NCBI GenBank assembly: GCA_946481295.1
Contig: CAMLLW010000003.1
Span: 1 to 64,000 of the forward strand
Direction: 5' to 3'
Origin: an uncultured Clostridia bacterium
GTDB taxonomy: Bacteria; Bacillota; Clostridia; Lachnospirales; UBA5962
Length of the DNA stretch: 64,000 bases
In this document: positions 35,389-44,211 of the stretch, piece by piece
How positions within the stretch are numbered: position 1 is the first letter of the stretch
How the letters are laid out: the number at the start of each line of letters is the position of its first letter
Notes under the pieces: generated by a model
The model's database searches: none
What the model saw: the letters and a program-made list of their open reading frames with translations, nothing else
Told to the model about the DNA's origin: nothing
Program-made: the position numbers and the translations under genes

Positions 35389-37395
35389 TTATTCTATTAT
35401 AGGATTTACATTTTTAGTTTCTTCTAATATTGCTAAAAATTGTTCTCCAGTTATTGTTTCTTCTTTTATAAGGAATTCAGATATTCTAGTTAATGCAAGT
35501 CTATTATCGGATAATATTTTTTTTGCTTTTGAATAACATTCTTCCATTATTTTTTTAACTTCTCTATCTATGTCTTTTCCAGTAGCATCTGAACAAGTTA
35601 GTACTGGTCTACCATCTAAATATCTATTTTCTACACTTTCAAGACCCATCATACCAAATTCTTTACTCATACCATATTGAGTTACCATAGATCTTGCCAT
35701 TTTTGTAGATCTTTCTATATCATTAGATGCACCTGTAGTTGCTATATTAAATTCTATTTCTTCAGCTGCTCTTCCGGACAACATAACTACTATTTGTTCC
35801 ATAATTTCTTCTCTATCCATCAAAAATTTTTCTTCTTCAGGCATTTGCATAGTATAACCTAAAGCTCCCATTGTTCTTGGAACAATAGTTATCTTTTGAA
35901 CAGGTTGAGTATTTTTTTGCAATGCTGCTGATAATGCATGACCTACCTCATGAAAAGCAACCCATCTCTTTTCTTTTGTAGATAATACTCTATCTTTCTT
36001 TTCTTTACCAGCAATAACTACTTCAACAGCTTCCATTAGGTCTTCTTGTAAAACTTCTTTACGTCCCATTCTTACCGCTCTTAAGGCTGCTTCATTTACC
36101 ATATTAGCTAAATCCGCACCTGCTGCTCCACTTGTTGCAAGAGCAATCTTATTGAAGTTTACATCTGGACCTAATTTAACTTTTTTACTATGAACTTTTA
36201 AAATAGACTCTCTTCCTCTTAAATCTGGTTTTTCTACTATTATTGTTCTATCAAATCTTCCTGGTCTTAATAAAGCTTTATCTAAAATTTCAGGTCTATT
36301 AGTTGCAGCTAAAACTATTATACCTTTAGAATTATCAAAACCATCCATTTCAGCTAATAATTGATTTAAAGTTTGTTCTCTTTCATCATTACCGCCACCT
36401 AATTTACTATCTCTACTTTTACCTATAGCATCTATTTCATCAATAAATACAATACAAGGTGCATGAGTATTAGCTTGTTTAAATAAATCTCTAACTCTTG
36501 ATGCTCCAACTCCAACATAGAGCTCAACAAATTCTGAGCCTGATAAGGAGAAAAATGGAACATTTGCTTCGCCAGCAACAGCTTTAGCAAGAAGAGTTTT
36601 TCCTGTACCAGGAGGTCCTACTAATAGTGCTCCTTTTGGTTGTTTTGCACCAATTTCTGCATATTTTTTAGGATTATGAAGTAAATCTACAATTTCTGTT
36701 AATGATTCTTTTGCTTCATCTTGCCCTGCAACATCTTCAAATTTTACACCAGTTTGTTTTTCCATGTCGTATTTCTTTGGATTAGATTTACCAATATTCA
36801 TAAATCCTCCACCACTCATTCTTTTAGACATGCTACCCATTAATAAACTAATTATAATATAGAAGAATAATAAAGGAAATATCCAGCTTATAGCAAAATC
36901 TAAAATTGGGTTTTTATTTATTACATCAGAACTATAATCTAATCCCTTTGCATTTTCTAATCTATCTATTAATTTAGGATCTTGTATATATCCTGTATAA
37001 TATGTTTTCATAGGTATTTGTTCTTTTATCACATTATCTACTTCAGGATTTTTAGCGGTTAATTTTTCTAATAATTCATTTTTTACATCTTCTTCTTTAG
37101 AAACTATTTCTAAAATTTTATTAGCATCTGAATCTTTTTTCAAATGAATTAATATTCTATCATTTTTTAATACTACAGATTCAACAATATTATTATCAAG
37201 TAGTTCTAAAAATTGATTATATTTTATTTGAACCATAGCTCTACTAGATATAGAAGTAATTATCATGTTTATAATAATTGTTAGTATAAGCCCTATAAGT
37301 AGAAAATTAAATATACTAAACTTATTATTTTTATTATTTTTTTTCCCACTATTATTATCTGAAGATCTTTTATTTTTGTTATTATCTACGCTCAT
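35389..37395 (-). CDS. ftsH: ATP-dependent zinc metalloprotease FtsH
   Basis: Membrane-anchored AAA+ protease, 668 residues. Two transmembrane segments (about 28-48 and 165-187) flank an extracytoplasmic domain. The AAA module has Walker A GPPGTGKT, Walker B FIDEIDA, the pore motif ([10 protein letters not shown]) and SRH RPGRFDR. The zinc site HEVGH and downstream acidic ligand region are present. It degrades misfolded membrane and regulatory proteins. AGGAGG precedes the ATG. It has its own terminator and a 382-bp upstream gap, so it is probably a single-gene unit. The Bacillus neighbours tilS and hpt are absent. Confidence 0.97.
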   Translation of the reverse strand: MSVDNNKNKRSSDNNSGKKNNKNNKFSIFNFLLIGLILTIIINMIITSISSRAMVQIKYNQFLELLDNNIVESVVLKNDRILIHLKKDSDANKILEIVSKEEDVKNELLEKLTAKNPEVDNVIKEQIPMKTYYTGYIQDPKLIDRLENAKGLDYSSDVINKNPILDFAISWIFPLLFFYIIISLLMGSMSKRMSGGGFMNIGKSNPKKYDMEKQTGVKFEDVAGQDEAKESLTEIVDLLHNPKKYAEIGAKQPKGALLVGPPGTGKTLLAKAVAGEANVPFFSLSGSEFVELYVGVGASRVRDLFKQANTHAPCIVFIDEIDAIGKSRDSKLGGGNDEREQTLNQLLAEMDGFDNSKGIIVLAATNRPEILDKALLRPGRFDRTIIVEKPDLRGRESILKVHSKKVKLGPDVNFNKIALATSGAAGADLANMVNEAALRAVRMGRKEVLQEDLMEAVEVVIAGKEKKDRVLSTKEKRWVAFHEVGHALSAALQKNTQPVQKITIVPRTMGALGYTMQMPEEEKFLMDREEIMEQIVVMLSGRAAEEIEFNIATTGASNDIERSTKMARSMVTQYGMSKEFGMMGLESVENRYLDGRPVLTCSDATGKDIDREVKKIMEECYSKAKKILSDNRLALTRISEFLIKEETITGEQFLAILEETKNVNPIIE

Positions 37396-37777
37396 TCTGT
37401 CCCTCCTACATCTGAATTATAAGTTAAATATTTTTCCATGTCAATCGCTAAGATAGAACAATTATTAGTAAATAGAAATAAGCAGAAAATCTAAAAGATA
37501 TTCTGCTTATTTCTATATTTTCCAACAAATTCTACTTATTTAAATTTAAAAATTTCATACTTATAATGAAATTTGACATTGCATATTTTTATTTATTTCT
37601 AATAAATTGAATTATTTTAAAAAGTAAAATAATACTTATAATTTATATCTATTTTTTCAAAATATTATAATAATAGTAAATAACTAATATATAAATTTTT
37701 ATAAAAAATAAAATTACAAGATTTAAAGCTTTTATTAAATTAATATGTTAAATTAATTTAATAGTTATAATTTTTTA
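37396..37777. other. Intergenic region between dxs and ftsH (382 bp)
   Basis: Very AT-rich. It contains the ftsH promoter region and a 16-bp perfect hairpin (37472-37516). A plus-strand TTGACA at 37575-37580 has no matching gene downstream on that strand. No open frame with a ribosome site was found. Confidence 0.5.
37472..37516 (-). terminator. Large hairpin between dxs and ftsH
   Basis: Arms ATAGAAATAAGCAGAA and TTCTGCTTATTTCTAT are a perfect 16-bp match around 13 nt. It sits 262 nt after the dxs stop and about 77 nt before the ftsH start (minus direction). It may terminate dxs or be an ftsH leader structure. The T run is interrupted (TTTCTATTTACT), so termination is not certain. Confidence 0.5.
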
Positions 37778-39538
37778 TTACATTATGTTCTTTATATCGT
37801 TTACTATTAATTCTTTTGTAAGATGATATCTTTTATAAAGATCTTCAAGAGGTTCTCTATCTGTAAATTCTTTTTTTGCTCCATAATTTAATACCTTCAT
37901 ATTTTTATTTGAGTAAAATCTTGAAATTTTTTCTCCAAATCCACCATCTAAAACACCGTCTTCTAAAGTTACAACAACTTTATGGTTATTAGTTAAATTA
38001 TTAAGTAATTCTTCATCTATACCTGTAATAAACCTTGGATTAATTACTGTAGCATTAATATTTAAAGTATTTTTTAATTCTTCTGCTACAGATTTAGCTA
38101 AATTATAAAAAGCTCCTAATCCTAAAATAGCTACATCCTCACCTTTATTTGTAACTTTAAATTTATTTATTTCACTATAATTTTTTTCTGTAAATTCATT
38201 ACTATAAATAACTTCTTTTCCTGGTATTCTTATAGCTACAGGATAATCTTGTTGATCTATCGCCCAATCTAACATTAATAAATATTCTTCTTTGCAAGTT
38301 GGAGCTAAATATACTATATTAGGAATATTAGATATTAGTGGTATATCAAATATACCTAAATGAGTAACATCAGAATTAGAAATTCCTCCTGCGTTTACAA
38401 TAATAACTGCAGAATTATTATTTATAGCTAAATCTTGAGATAATTGATCATAACTTCTTTGAATAAAAGAACTTCCTAAAGATACTACAGGTTTACCTCC
38501 GTTAGAAGCAATACCAGATGCTAATGCTATTGCATGTTCTTCTGCTATACCAACATCTACAAACTGATCTTTATGAGTCTTTCTATAAGAAGAAAATCCT
38601 GCAAATACAGGTGTTCCAGCTGATATACCAATAACTTTACTATCTTTACTTGCTTTTTCTGATAAAAATTTATCTGTAATATCAGTATAAGTTTCTTGCG
38701 TTACTTCATTTTTTGGTTTTTTTGTTTCTAAATCAAATGGTGCAACAAAATGAAAGCTTTCTTTATTTTTTTCTGCATCTTCATATCCTTTACCTTTTAT
38801 TGTCTTCATATGAACAACAATAGGTTTATTTATATCTTTTACTTTAGAAAAAGTATTTATTAATAATTCAATATCATGTCCATCTTTAATATAAATATAT
38901 TCAAGTCCTAAAGATTTAAAGAAATTATTTTCTGCTTTTCCATCTGTATCTCTTAGTAATTTTAAATTTGTATAAAGACCTCCTTGATTTTCAGATATAG
39001 ACATTTCGTTGTCATTTACAACAATTATAAAATTACTACCTAATACAGCTGCATTATTTAGTCCTTCATATGCTTCTCCTCCACTTAAAGAACCATCTCC
39101 AATAACAGCTATGATATTTTCTTTATCTTTTTTTAAATCTCTTGCCTTTGCAAGTCCACAAGCTAAACTTATAGATGTAGACGTGTGTCCTACTTTAAAA
39201 AAGTCATGCTCACTTTCATCTTGTGTTGTATATCCTGAGTATTTTGTATAGGATTCTGGATTAATAAATCCACTTTTTCTTCCTGTTAAAATTTTATGTG
39301 TATAGCACTGATGAGAAACATCAAAAACTATTTTATCTACTGGTGAATTAAATACATAGTGTAAAGCTATTGTAGCTTCTACCATTCCTAAATTAGGTGC
39401 AAAATGTCCTCCTGTTGTACTAACTTTTTTAATTAGAACATTTCTAATTTCTTTAGCTAATTCATTTAATTCTGAAATATTAAATTGTTTTATATCTTGT
39501 GGAAAATTTACTTTTTCCAATATATTATTTTCTACCAT
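37778..39538 (-). CDS. dxs: 1-deoxy-D-xylulose-5-phosphate synthase
   Basis: TPP-dependent first enzyme of the non-mevalonate isoprenoid pathway (pyruvate plus glyceraldehyde-3-phosphate to DXP); DXP also feeds thiamine and pyridoxal synthesis. The 586-residue protein shows HTSTSIS, the TPP motif GDGSLSGGEAYEGLNN...NDNEMSIS, the transketolase-like pyrimidine domain with VGIAEEHA, and the C-terminal domain. It is slightly short against the usual 620. GGAGG precedes the ATG. It stands alone; other isoprenoid genes are not in the window. A hairpin lies well downstream. Confidence 0.94.
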   Translation of the reverse strand: MVENNILEKVNFPQDIKQFNISELNELAKEIRNVLIKKVSTTGGHFAPNLGMVEATIALHYVFNSPVDKIVFDVSHQCYTHKILTGRKSGFINPESYTKYSGYTTQDESEHDFFKVGHTSTSISLACGLAKARDLKKDKENIIAVIGDGSLSGGEAYEGLNNAAVLGSNFIIVVNDNEMSISENQGGLYTNLKLLRDTDGKAENNFFKSLGLEYIYIKDGHDIELLINTFSKVKDINKPIVVHMKTIKGKGYEDAEKNKESFHFVAPFDLETKKPKNEVTQETYTDITDKFLSEKASKDSKVIGISAGTPVFAGFSSYRKTHKDQFVDVGIAEEHAIALASGIASNGGKPVVSLGSSFIQRSYDQLSQDLAINNNSAVIIVNAGGISNSDVTHLGIFDIPLISNIPNIVYLAPTCKEEYLLMLDWAIDQQDYPVAIRIPGKEVIYSNEFTEKNYSEINKFKVTNKGEDVAILGLGAFYNLAKSVAEELKNTLNINATVINPRFITGIDEELLNNLTNNHKVVVTLEDGVLDGGFGEKISRFYSNKNMKVLNYGAKKEFTDREPLEDLYKRYHLTKELIVNDIKNIM

Positions 39539-39643
39539 TTAAATGTTACCTCCAAAATAATATTATTAACTTTTAGTATACCACTTATAATACTACTAAG
39601 TACAGAAAATTATTTTTGTAAACAAATTAAAGGTATTAATTAA

Positions 39644-40270
39644 TCATATTATAAATATGTTTAATATAAATTTAGATATTGTATTAAACATATTACCTAT
39701 AGGAAAAATAAAAATTAATAAAACTAATAATATTAAATAAAACTTCTCTTTTCCTATTAAATTCATAGATGCATTTGGTGATATAAATAATCTAATAATA
39801 TTAGCACCTTCTAAAGGCGCAATTGGTATAAGACTAAAAATTGCAAATTGAACATTCATAATAGCAATTTGTCCAATAGTATAAAATAAAAATTTATATG
39901 TCTTAGAAAATAAAATTTCATAATTAAATAAATTTAATAAATTACCAAATATTATACCTGCAATAATATTTGAAATTAATGGTGCTATATAAGTTATTAA
40001 AGAATCTTTTCTACGATCTTCATAATAAAGTGGTGTTGTTTCTACAGGCTTACTCCATCCACATCCATAAATAACCATCAAAATAAATCCCACAATTTCT
40101 ATATGTTTAAATGGATTTAAAGTTACTCTTCCATCTCTTTTTGGCATTGGGTCTCCCAATTTGCTACTAATTAATGCCTTTGTATATTCTTTTATAGTTA
40201 TAGCTACCATACACGCTATTATTGAAGGAATCTTTATTATATATAATATAGAAAATATACCTTGTTCCAT
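39644..40270 (-). CDS. Site-2 protease (M50) homologue lacking zinc ligands
   Basis: A 208-residue polytopic protein with the fold markers of the short M50B (YwhC-like) family: KLGDPMPKRDGRVTLNPFKHIEIVGF, GWSKPV, and the C-terminal SLIPIAPLEG helix. The catalytic HExxH is K27-E-Y-T-K31, so both zinc histidines are lost, and the usual LDG aspartate is E154. It is probably a pseudoprotease. The start at MEQG is chosen because GGAAGG lies just upstream; an upstream in-frame ATG exists at 40348 without a ribosome site. It lies next to dacF, a neighbourhood where active M50 genes are common in Clostridia; scpA/scpB are absent. Confidence 0.8.
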   Translation of the reverse strand: MEQGIFSILYIIKIPSIIACMVAITIKEYTKALISSKLGDPMPKRDGRVTLNPFKHIEIVGFILMVIYGCGWSKPVETTPLYYEDRRKDSLITYIAPLISNIIAGIIFGNLLNLFNYEILFSKTYKFLFYTIGQIAIMNVQFAIFSLIPIAPLEGANIIRLFISPNASMNLIGKEKFYLILLVLLIFIFPIGNMFNTISKFILNIFII

Positions 40271-40337
40271 TATTTTCCTTCCTTTCATTAATTTATGTAT
40301 ATAATAACAAAATTTATAATAATAGTCTATTACTAAT

Positions 40338-40366
40338 AAAAAAAGCATTAGATAAATCTAATGCTT
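40338..40366 (-). terminator. Terminator after dacF
   Basis: Perfect 11-bp arms AAGCATTAGAT and ATCTAATGCTT followed on the minus strand by seven T. The stop codon of dacF is inside the first arm. The M50-like gene downstream therefore needs its own promoter. Confidence 0.9.
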
Positions 40367-41759
40367 AACTAAACCATTTTAATAATAATTTTCTCATCAT
40401 ATTAATTAAACTACTTTTTTCTATATCTTCCTTAGTTATTAAATCACTTCTACCTACTTCTTTTCCATTACTTAAATATATAATTTCTCCAACTTTAGTG
40501 CCTTTTTTAACTGGAGCATTTACACCAGTTAATTTTTCTATTTTAGTTTCTAAATGTATATTTTTTCCCTTTGGAGCAACCATATTTATCTGTTCTTTTA
40601 CAACAAGATCAACTGTATCTTTATTTCCTTTATATATAGGTATTATATCTTTTTTAGTTCCTACAGGATCTCCTTTAGTTACAGTATAATTTGCAAAACC
40701 ATAATCTAATAATTTACGTGCTTCTTCAAATCTTGTTGCAGAATCTGGAGATCCTAATATAACAGCTATTAAACTTAAACCATCTCTTTCTGCTGTTGCA
40801 GAAATACAAAATAGAGCTTGACTTGTAGAACCTGTTTTTAAACCAGTTGCTCCATTATAAGTACGTAATAATTTATTTGTATTTGATAAACCAAATTCTG
40901 TCTCTCCTCTAGATGTTTTATGTACTATTGTATCCATCCAAATTTGAGTTAAATCTAATACTTCAGGATGTTTTGTAATTAATTCTCTGCTCATTAGAGC
41001 TATGTCGTTTGCACTTGTAACATGACCATCTGTGTCTAACCCACATGCATTAATAAAATTTGTATCTTTCATGCCTAATTTTTTTGCTTTTTCATTCATC
41101 ATAGATACAAAACTTTCTTCACTACCTGCTATGTACTCTGCCATTGCTACTGCTGCATCATTAGCAGATGCTACTACTATACTTTTTACAAGATCAGAAA
41201 CCTTTTGTTGTTCAGAAGGTTCTAAAAAAACCTGAGAACCACCCATATTTGCAGCATGATCACTAATTGCTACAATATCATCCCATTTAATTTTTCCGTC
41301 AGATATACTATCATAAATTAATAATAATGTCATTACTTTTGTTACACTTGCTGGAGGAAGTTGATTGTGAGAATTTTGTTCAAATAAAATTTGTCCTGTT
41401 GTTGGTTCCATTAATATTCCAGCTCTTGCATTTACACTTAATCCACTTGTTATATTTTTTTTACTATCTACATTTTTATTATTTGTACTATTTGTAATAT
41501 TTTCTTTACTTGAATTATCTTTTTGAGTTTGATCATATTTTTTTTGTTCATTTTGTATCTTCTGATTAATTTGTTGTTTAGTTTCTATATCTAAATTTTT
41601 ATCTGTATTTTCATTATCTTCGTACTCAACTTTGCTATCTTCAGTATTATTTTCATTTACAAGATTATTTTTAGAAGCATATTCTGCTAATACATTATAT
41701 TTTGAGTTATTAATCATTAATAGTACTAACATAATACTTACTAACTTTTTTCGCAACAT
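40365..41759 (-). CDS. dacF: D-alanyl-D-alanine carboxypeptidase (DacF-like PBP5 family)
   Basis: Secreted low-molecular-weight penicillin-binding protein, 464 residues. A signal peptide ends near residue 25 (VLAEYA). A low-complexity Lys/Asn/Glu/Gln linker covers about 28-105. The transpeptidase-like domain has S138-V-T-K141, S198-A-N200 and K308-T-G310. A C-terminal beta domain and a hydrophobic/amphipathic end (about 450-464) may bind the membrane. It trims peptidoglycan stem pentapeptides; DacF in Bacillus acts in spore cortex formation. The family lacks the long linker, so this is a lineage expansion. Divergent from marR. Confidence 0.94.
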   Translation of the reverse strand: MLRKKLVSIMLVLLMINNSKYNVLAEYASKNNLVNENNTEDSKVEYEDNENTDKNLDIETKQQINQKIQNEQKKYDQTQKDNSSKENITNSTNNKNVDSKKNITSGLSVNARAGILMEPTTGQILFEQNSHNQLPPASVTKVMTLLLIYDSISDGKIKWDDIVAISDHAANMGGSQVFLEPSEQQKVSDLVKSIVVASANDAAVAMAEYIAGSEESFVSMMNEKAKKLGMKDTNFINACGLDTDGHVTSANDIALMSRELITKHPEVLDLTQIWMDTIVHKTSRGETEFGLSNTNKLLRTYNGATGLKTGSTSQALFCISATAERDGLSLIAVILGSPDSATRFEEARKLLDYGFANYTVTKGDPVGTKKDIIPIYKGNKDTVDLVVKEQINMVAPKGKNIHLETKIEKLTGVNAPVKKGTKVGEIIYLSNGKEVGRSDLITKEDIEKSSLINMMRKLLLKWFS

Positions 41760-41909
41760 AAATACCTCCTGAAAAATTAAAATCTTATTAATATATATGT
41801 TTTAAAAAAAGTATATATAACAAAAACTTGGCAACCTAATAGTTTTATATATGGTGTTTTTATAATTTTTAAAAATAAAACATTGATTCCTAATTTTAGT
41901 AAAATATTA

Positions 41910-41939
41910 TTGACATTTCCATTAGGTACCTGTTATACT
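41910..41939 (+). promoter_or_regulatory. Sigma-A promoter of marR
   Basis: TTGACA (41910-41915) and TATACT (41934-41939) are 18 bp apart, with a TG one base before the -10. It is about 50 bp before the marR ATG, with AAGGAG in between. The first operator-like repeat overlaps the spacer and -10. Confidence 0.75.
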
Positions 41940-41962
41940 ATTTATGTAAGGTACCTGTTATA
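41924..41962 (+). repeat. Duplicated 14-bp operator-like repeat before marR
   Basis: AGGTACCTGTTATA occurs twice, at 41924-41937 and 41949-41962, 25 bp apart. Each copy contains the palindrome AGGTACCT. The first covers the promoter -10 and the second lies just after the expected transcription start. Both are well placed for autorepression by the MarR protein encoded downstream. Confidence 0.8.
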
Positions 41963-41988
41963 TTTTTATAAGGAGATGTATAAGTATT

Positions 41989-42549
41989 ATGAGTAATGAA
42001 GAATTATATAAAAAATTTATAAAAACTCAGTGGTTATTAAAAAAATGTCACTATCATAATTATTCTAGCTTAGGGCCAATGTCTGATACTTCAAGAGGGC
42101 AAGGTAGAATACTTGAAACTCTAAAAACAAATGATAATATCAGTACAAAAGATTTAGCATGTCTATTAAATATTAGTACATCATCTCTAAATGAACTACT
42201 TATTAAACTAGAAAAAAGTGAATATATTACAAGAGAAATATCTGATTTAGATAAAAGAGTTACTATCATTAAATTAACACAAAAAGGTAGAGAAGAAAAA
42301 AAACCTGAAAAAAATGTTTATGATGTATTAGATTGCTTATGTGAAGATGAAAAAATAGAGTTAGATGAATATTTAGATAGAATAATTGATAATTTACAAA
42401 TTAAATTATCAAATTTAGATACTAATGATTTAAATCATACTCAATTATGTGATCATAAAAGACACGGTCATGGTCACTTTCATCATAATCATCATAGAAA
42501 AAATAAAGAACACAATAATTTTAAAAAACATAATAATCTAGATTTATAA
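41989..42549 (+). CDS. MarR-family regulator with histidine-rich C-terminal tail
   Basis: A 186-residue winged-helix repressor-type protein. RGQGRILETL leads into the helix-turn-helix (ISTKDLACLLNISTSSLNELLIKLEKSEYI, about 51-80) and wing (DLDKRVTIIKLTQKG). The last 37 residues hold 11 histidines (H150-H181, including HGHGHFHHNHH) and a Cys, suggesting metal binding or sensing; other clostridial MarR proteins carry Gly/His-rich tails. The promoter carries two copies of a 14-bp palindrome-containing site, implying autoregulation. AAGGAG precedes the ATG. No target transporter is adjacent: the next gene on this strand is far away, so it controls itself and distant genes. Confidence 0.88.
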   Translation: MSNEELYKKFIKTQWLLKKCHYHNYSSLGPMSDTSRGQGRILETLKTNDNISTKDLACLLNISTSSLNELLIKLEKSEYITREISDLDKRVTIIKLTQKGREEKKPEKNVYDVLDCLCEDEKIELDEYLDRIIDNLQIKLSNLDTNDLNHTQLCDHKRHGHGHFHHNHHRKNKEHNNFKKHNNLDL

Positions 42550-42568
42550 ATTTAATAAAATACTTAAT

Positions 42569-42605
42569 AAAAGCTAGCAGAATATTATAATCCCGCTAGC
42601 TTTTT
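42569..42605. terminator. Bidirectional terminator between marR and spoIVA
   Basis: Arms AAAAGCTAGC and GCTAGCTTTT pair perfectly around 16 nt, with a T run on the right and T-rich sequence on the left. It serves both convergent genes. Confidence 0.85.
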
Positions 42606-42624
42606 ATATAGAATATATTATTTT

Positions 42625-44103
42625 TTATAAAATTATACATATTAATCCTCCGCTACCTTCATTAATTATACGTTGTAAAGTTTCTTGAAATTTCATTTGA
42701 GCATCTTCTGGCATATGATATAACTTTGTTTTTAAACCATCTTTAACAAGGTCATCCATACTTCTTCCAAACATATTCATTTCCCAAACTTTTTCCGGAT
42801 CTTCTTGCATTTGTTCTTTTATATATGATATTAAATCTTGGCTTTGCTGCTCACTACCAACAATAGGAGAAACTTCAGTCTCTATATCTGCTTTTATAAG
42901 ATGTATACTAGGTGCAGTTGCTTTTATTTTAACTCCATATTTTGCACCATGTTTTACTAATATAGGTTCTTCTAAACACATCTCATCTATAACAGGAGTT
43001 ACTATACCATATCCTTTTTGTTTAACTTCTTCTAGAGCATATTTTACTTTATCGTATTCTTTCTTAGCTTCAGATAAAACTTTTATTGTAGATATTAATT
43101 CATAATCACTACTAATATTCATATCTGTAGTTTCACTAATTACTTTATAAAATAAATTATCATTTACTGATACTTCTATTTTTGCAGAACCTTCACCTAA
43201 AAATATGTTGTCTATGTAAGCTTTTTTAATATACTCATTATTTTCTAAAGTTGCAATACTATCTTTTATTTGCCTTAATTTACTTATGTCACCTAAAATA
43301 CCTTTTACACCAAATACTATACTTTGTTTTAACCAATGATCTAAATTTAATGTTTCAATCCATTTTGGCAAATGTATTCTTAACTCTTTTAAAGGAAATT
43401 CATATAATATTTTTTCCATAATTCCATTTATATCTTCAGTTTTAAGTTGAGAACAATTAACAGGTACTACAGGTACTCCATGTTCTTCTTTTAGATAATC
43501 TTTTAATGTTTCTGTCTCTGCTGCATATGGTTTTGTTGTATTTAGAACAATTATAAATGGTTTATTTATTGCTTTTAACTCTTCTATAACTCTTGTTTCG
43601 GCTTCTATGTAATTTTCTCTTGGAATATCTGTAATAGTTCCATCAGTCGTTATAACTATTCCTATAGTTGAATGATCTGTTATAACTTTTTTTGTACCTA
43701 TCTCTGCAGCTTCTGTAAATGGCATCTTTTCTTCTGACCAAGGTGTATTTATCATTCTTGGTTTATCTCCATCTAAATGACCAGTTGCACCAGGTACTAA
43801 ATATCCCACACAATCAATCATTCTTACTTTAAATTTAACTGCTTCATCTAATGATATTTCTACAGCTTCATTAGGTATAAATTTTGGTTCTGTAGTCATT
43901 ATTGTAGATCCTGTAGCACTTTGTGGCAACTCATCTTTTGTTCTTTCTTTATTATAACTATTTTCTATATTAGGAATAACTAATTTGTCCATGAATCTCT
44001 TAATAAATGTAGATTTACCTGTTCTAACTGGTCCAACTACCCCTATGTAAATATCTCCTTGAGTTCTTTCTGCTATGTCTTTGTAAATATCATAGTTTTC
44101 CAT
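42625..44103 (-). CDS. spoIVA: Stage IV sporulation protein A (SpoIVA)
   Basis: Spore-coat morphogenetic ATPase that polymerises on the outer forespore membrane and anchors coat (and in Clostridia, coat/exosporium) assembly; made in the mother cell. Starting at MENYDIYKDIAERTQGDIYIG gives 492 residues, the same length as Bacillus SpoIVA, and AAGGGGGATCAGA sits before that ATG; the frame is open 16 codons further. Walker A is GPVRTGKST and Walker B-like MIDCVGYLVPG follows. The C-terminus ends EGSGGLICIIL. An SpoVM partner is not in the window. A sigma-E-like -10 lies upstream. Confidence 0.96.
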   Translation of the reverse strand: MENYDIYKDIAERTQGDIYIGVVGPVRTGKSTFIKRFMDKLVIPNIENSYNKERTKDELPQSATGSTIMTTEPKFIPNEAVEISLDEAVKFKVRMIDCVGYLVPGATGHLDGDKPRMINTPWSEEKMPFTEAAEIGTKKVITDHSTIGIVITTDGTITDIPRENYIEAETRVIEELKAINKPFIIVLNTTKPYAAETETLKDYLKEEHGVPVVPVNCSQLKTEDINGIMEKILYEFPLKELRIHLPKWIETLNLDHWLKQSIVFGVKGILGDISKLRQIKDSIATLENNEYIKKAYIDNIFLGEGSAKIEVSVNDNLFYKVISETTDMNISSDYELISTIKVLSEAKKEYDKVKYALEEVKQKGYGIVTPVIDEMCLEEPILVKHGAKYGVKIKATAPSIHLIKADIETEVSPIVGSEQQSQDLISYIKEQMQEDPEKVWEMNMFGRSMDDLVKDGLKTKLYHMPEDAQMKFQETLQRIINEGSGGLICIIL

Positions 44104-44160
44104 TCTGATCCCCCTTAACATATACTGTAGATATATATATAAACGTATCAATACAATTAC

Positions 44161-44168
44161 AATATATG
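44161..44168 (-). promoter_or_regulatory. Possible sigma-E -10 element for spoIVA
   Basis: On the minus strand CATATATT agrees with the sigma-E -10 pattern CATACAnT at all but one defined position and lies about 58 bp before the start. The -35 region (TAATAA about 13 nt upstream) is a poor match, so this is tentative. Confidence 0.3.
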
Positions 44169-44211
44169 TAATAAAGGTTTTTATTAGAACATTAACACTT
44201 TAATTAATTTA

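Noticed and set aside
37575-37605. Plus-strand TTGACA promoter in the dxs-ftsH gap
   Set aside because: The -10 match 17 bp on is poor, and no plus-strand gene follows for more than 4 kb.
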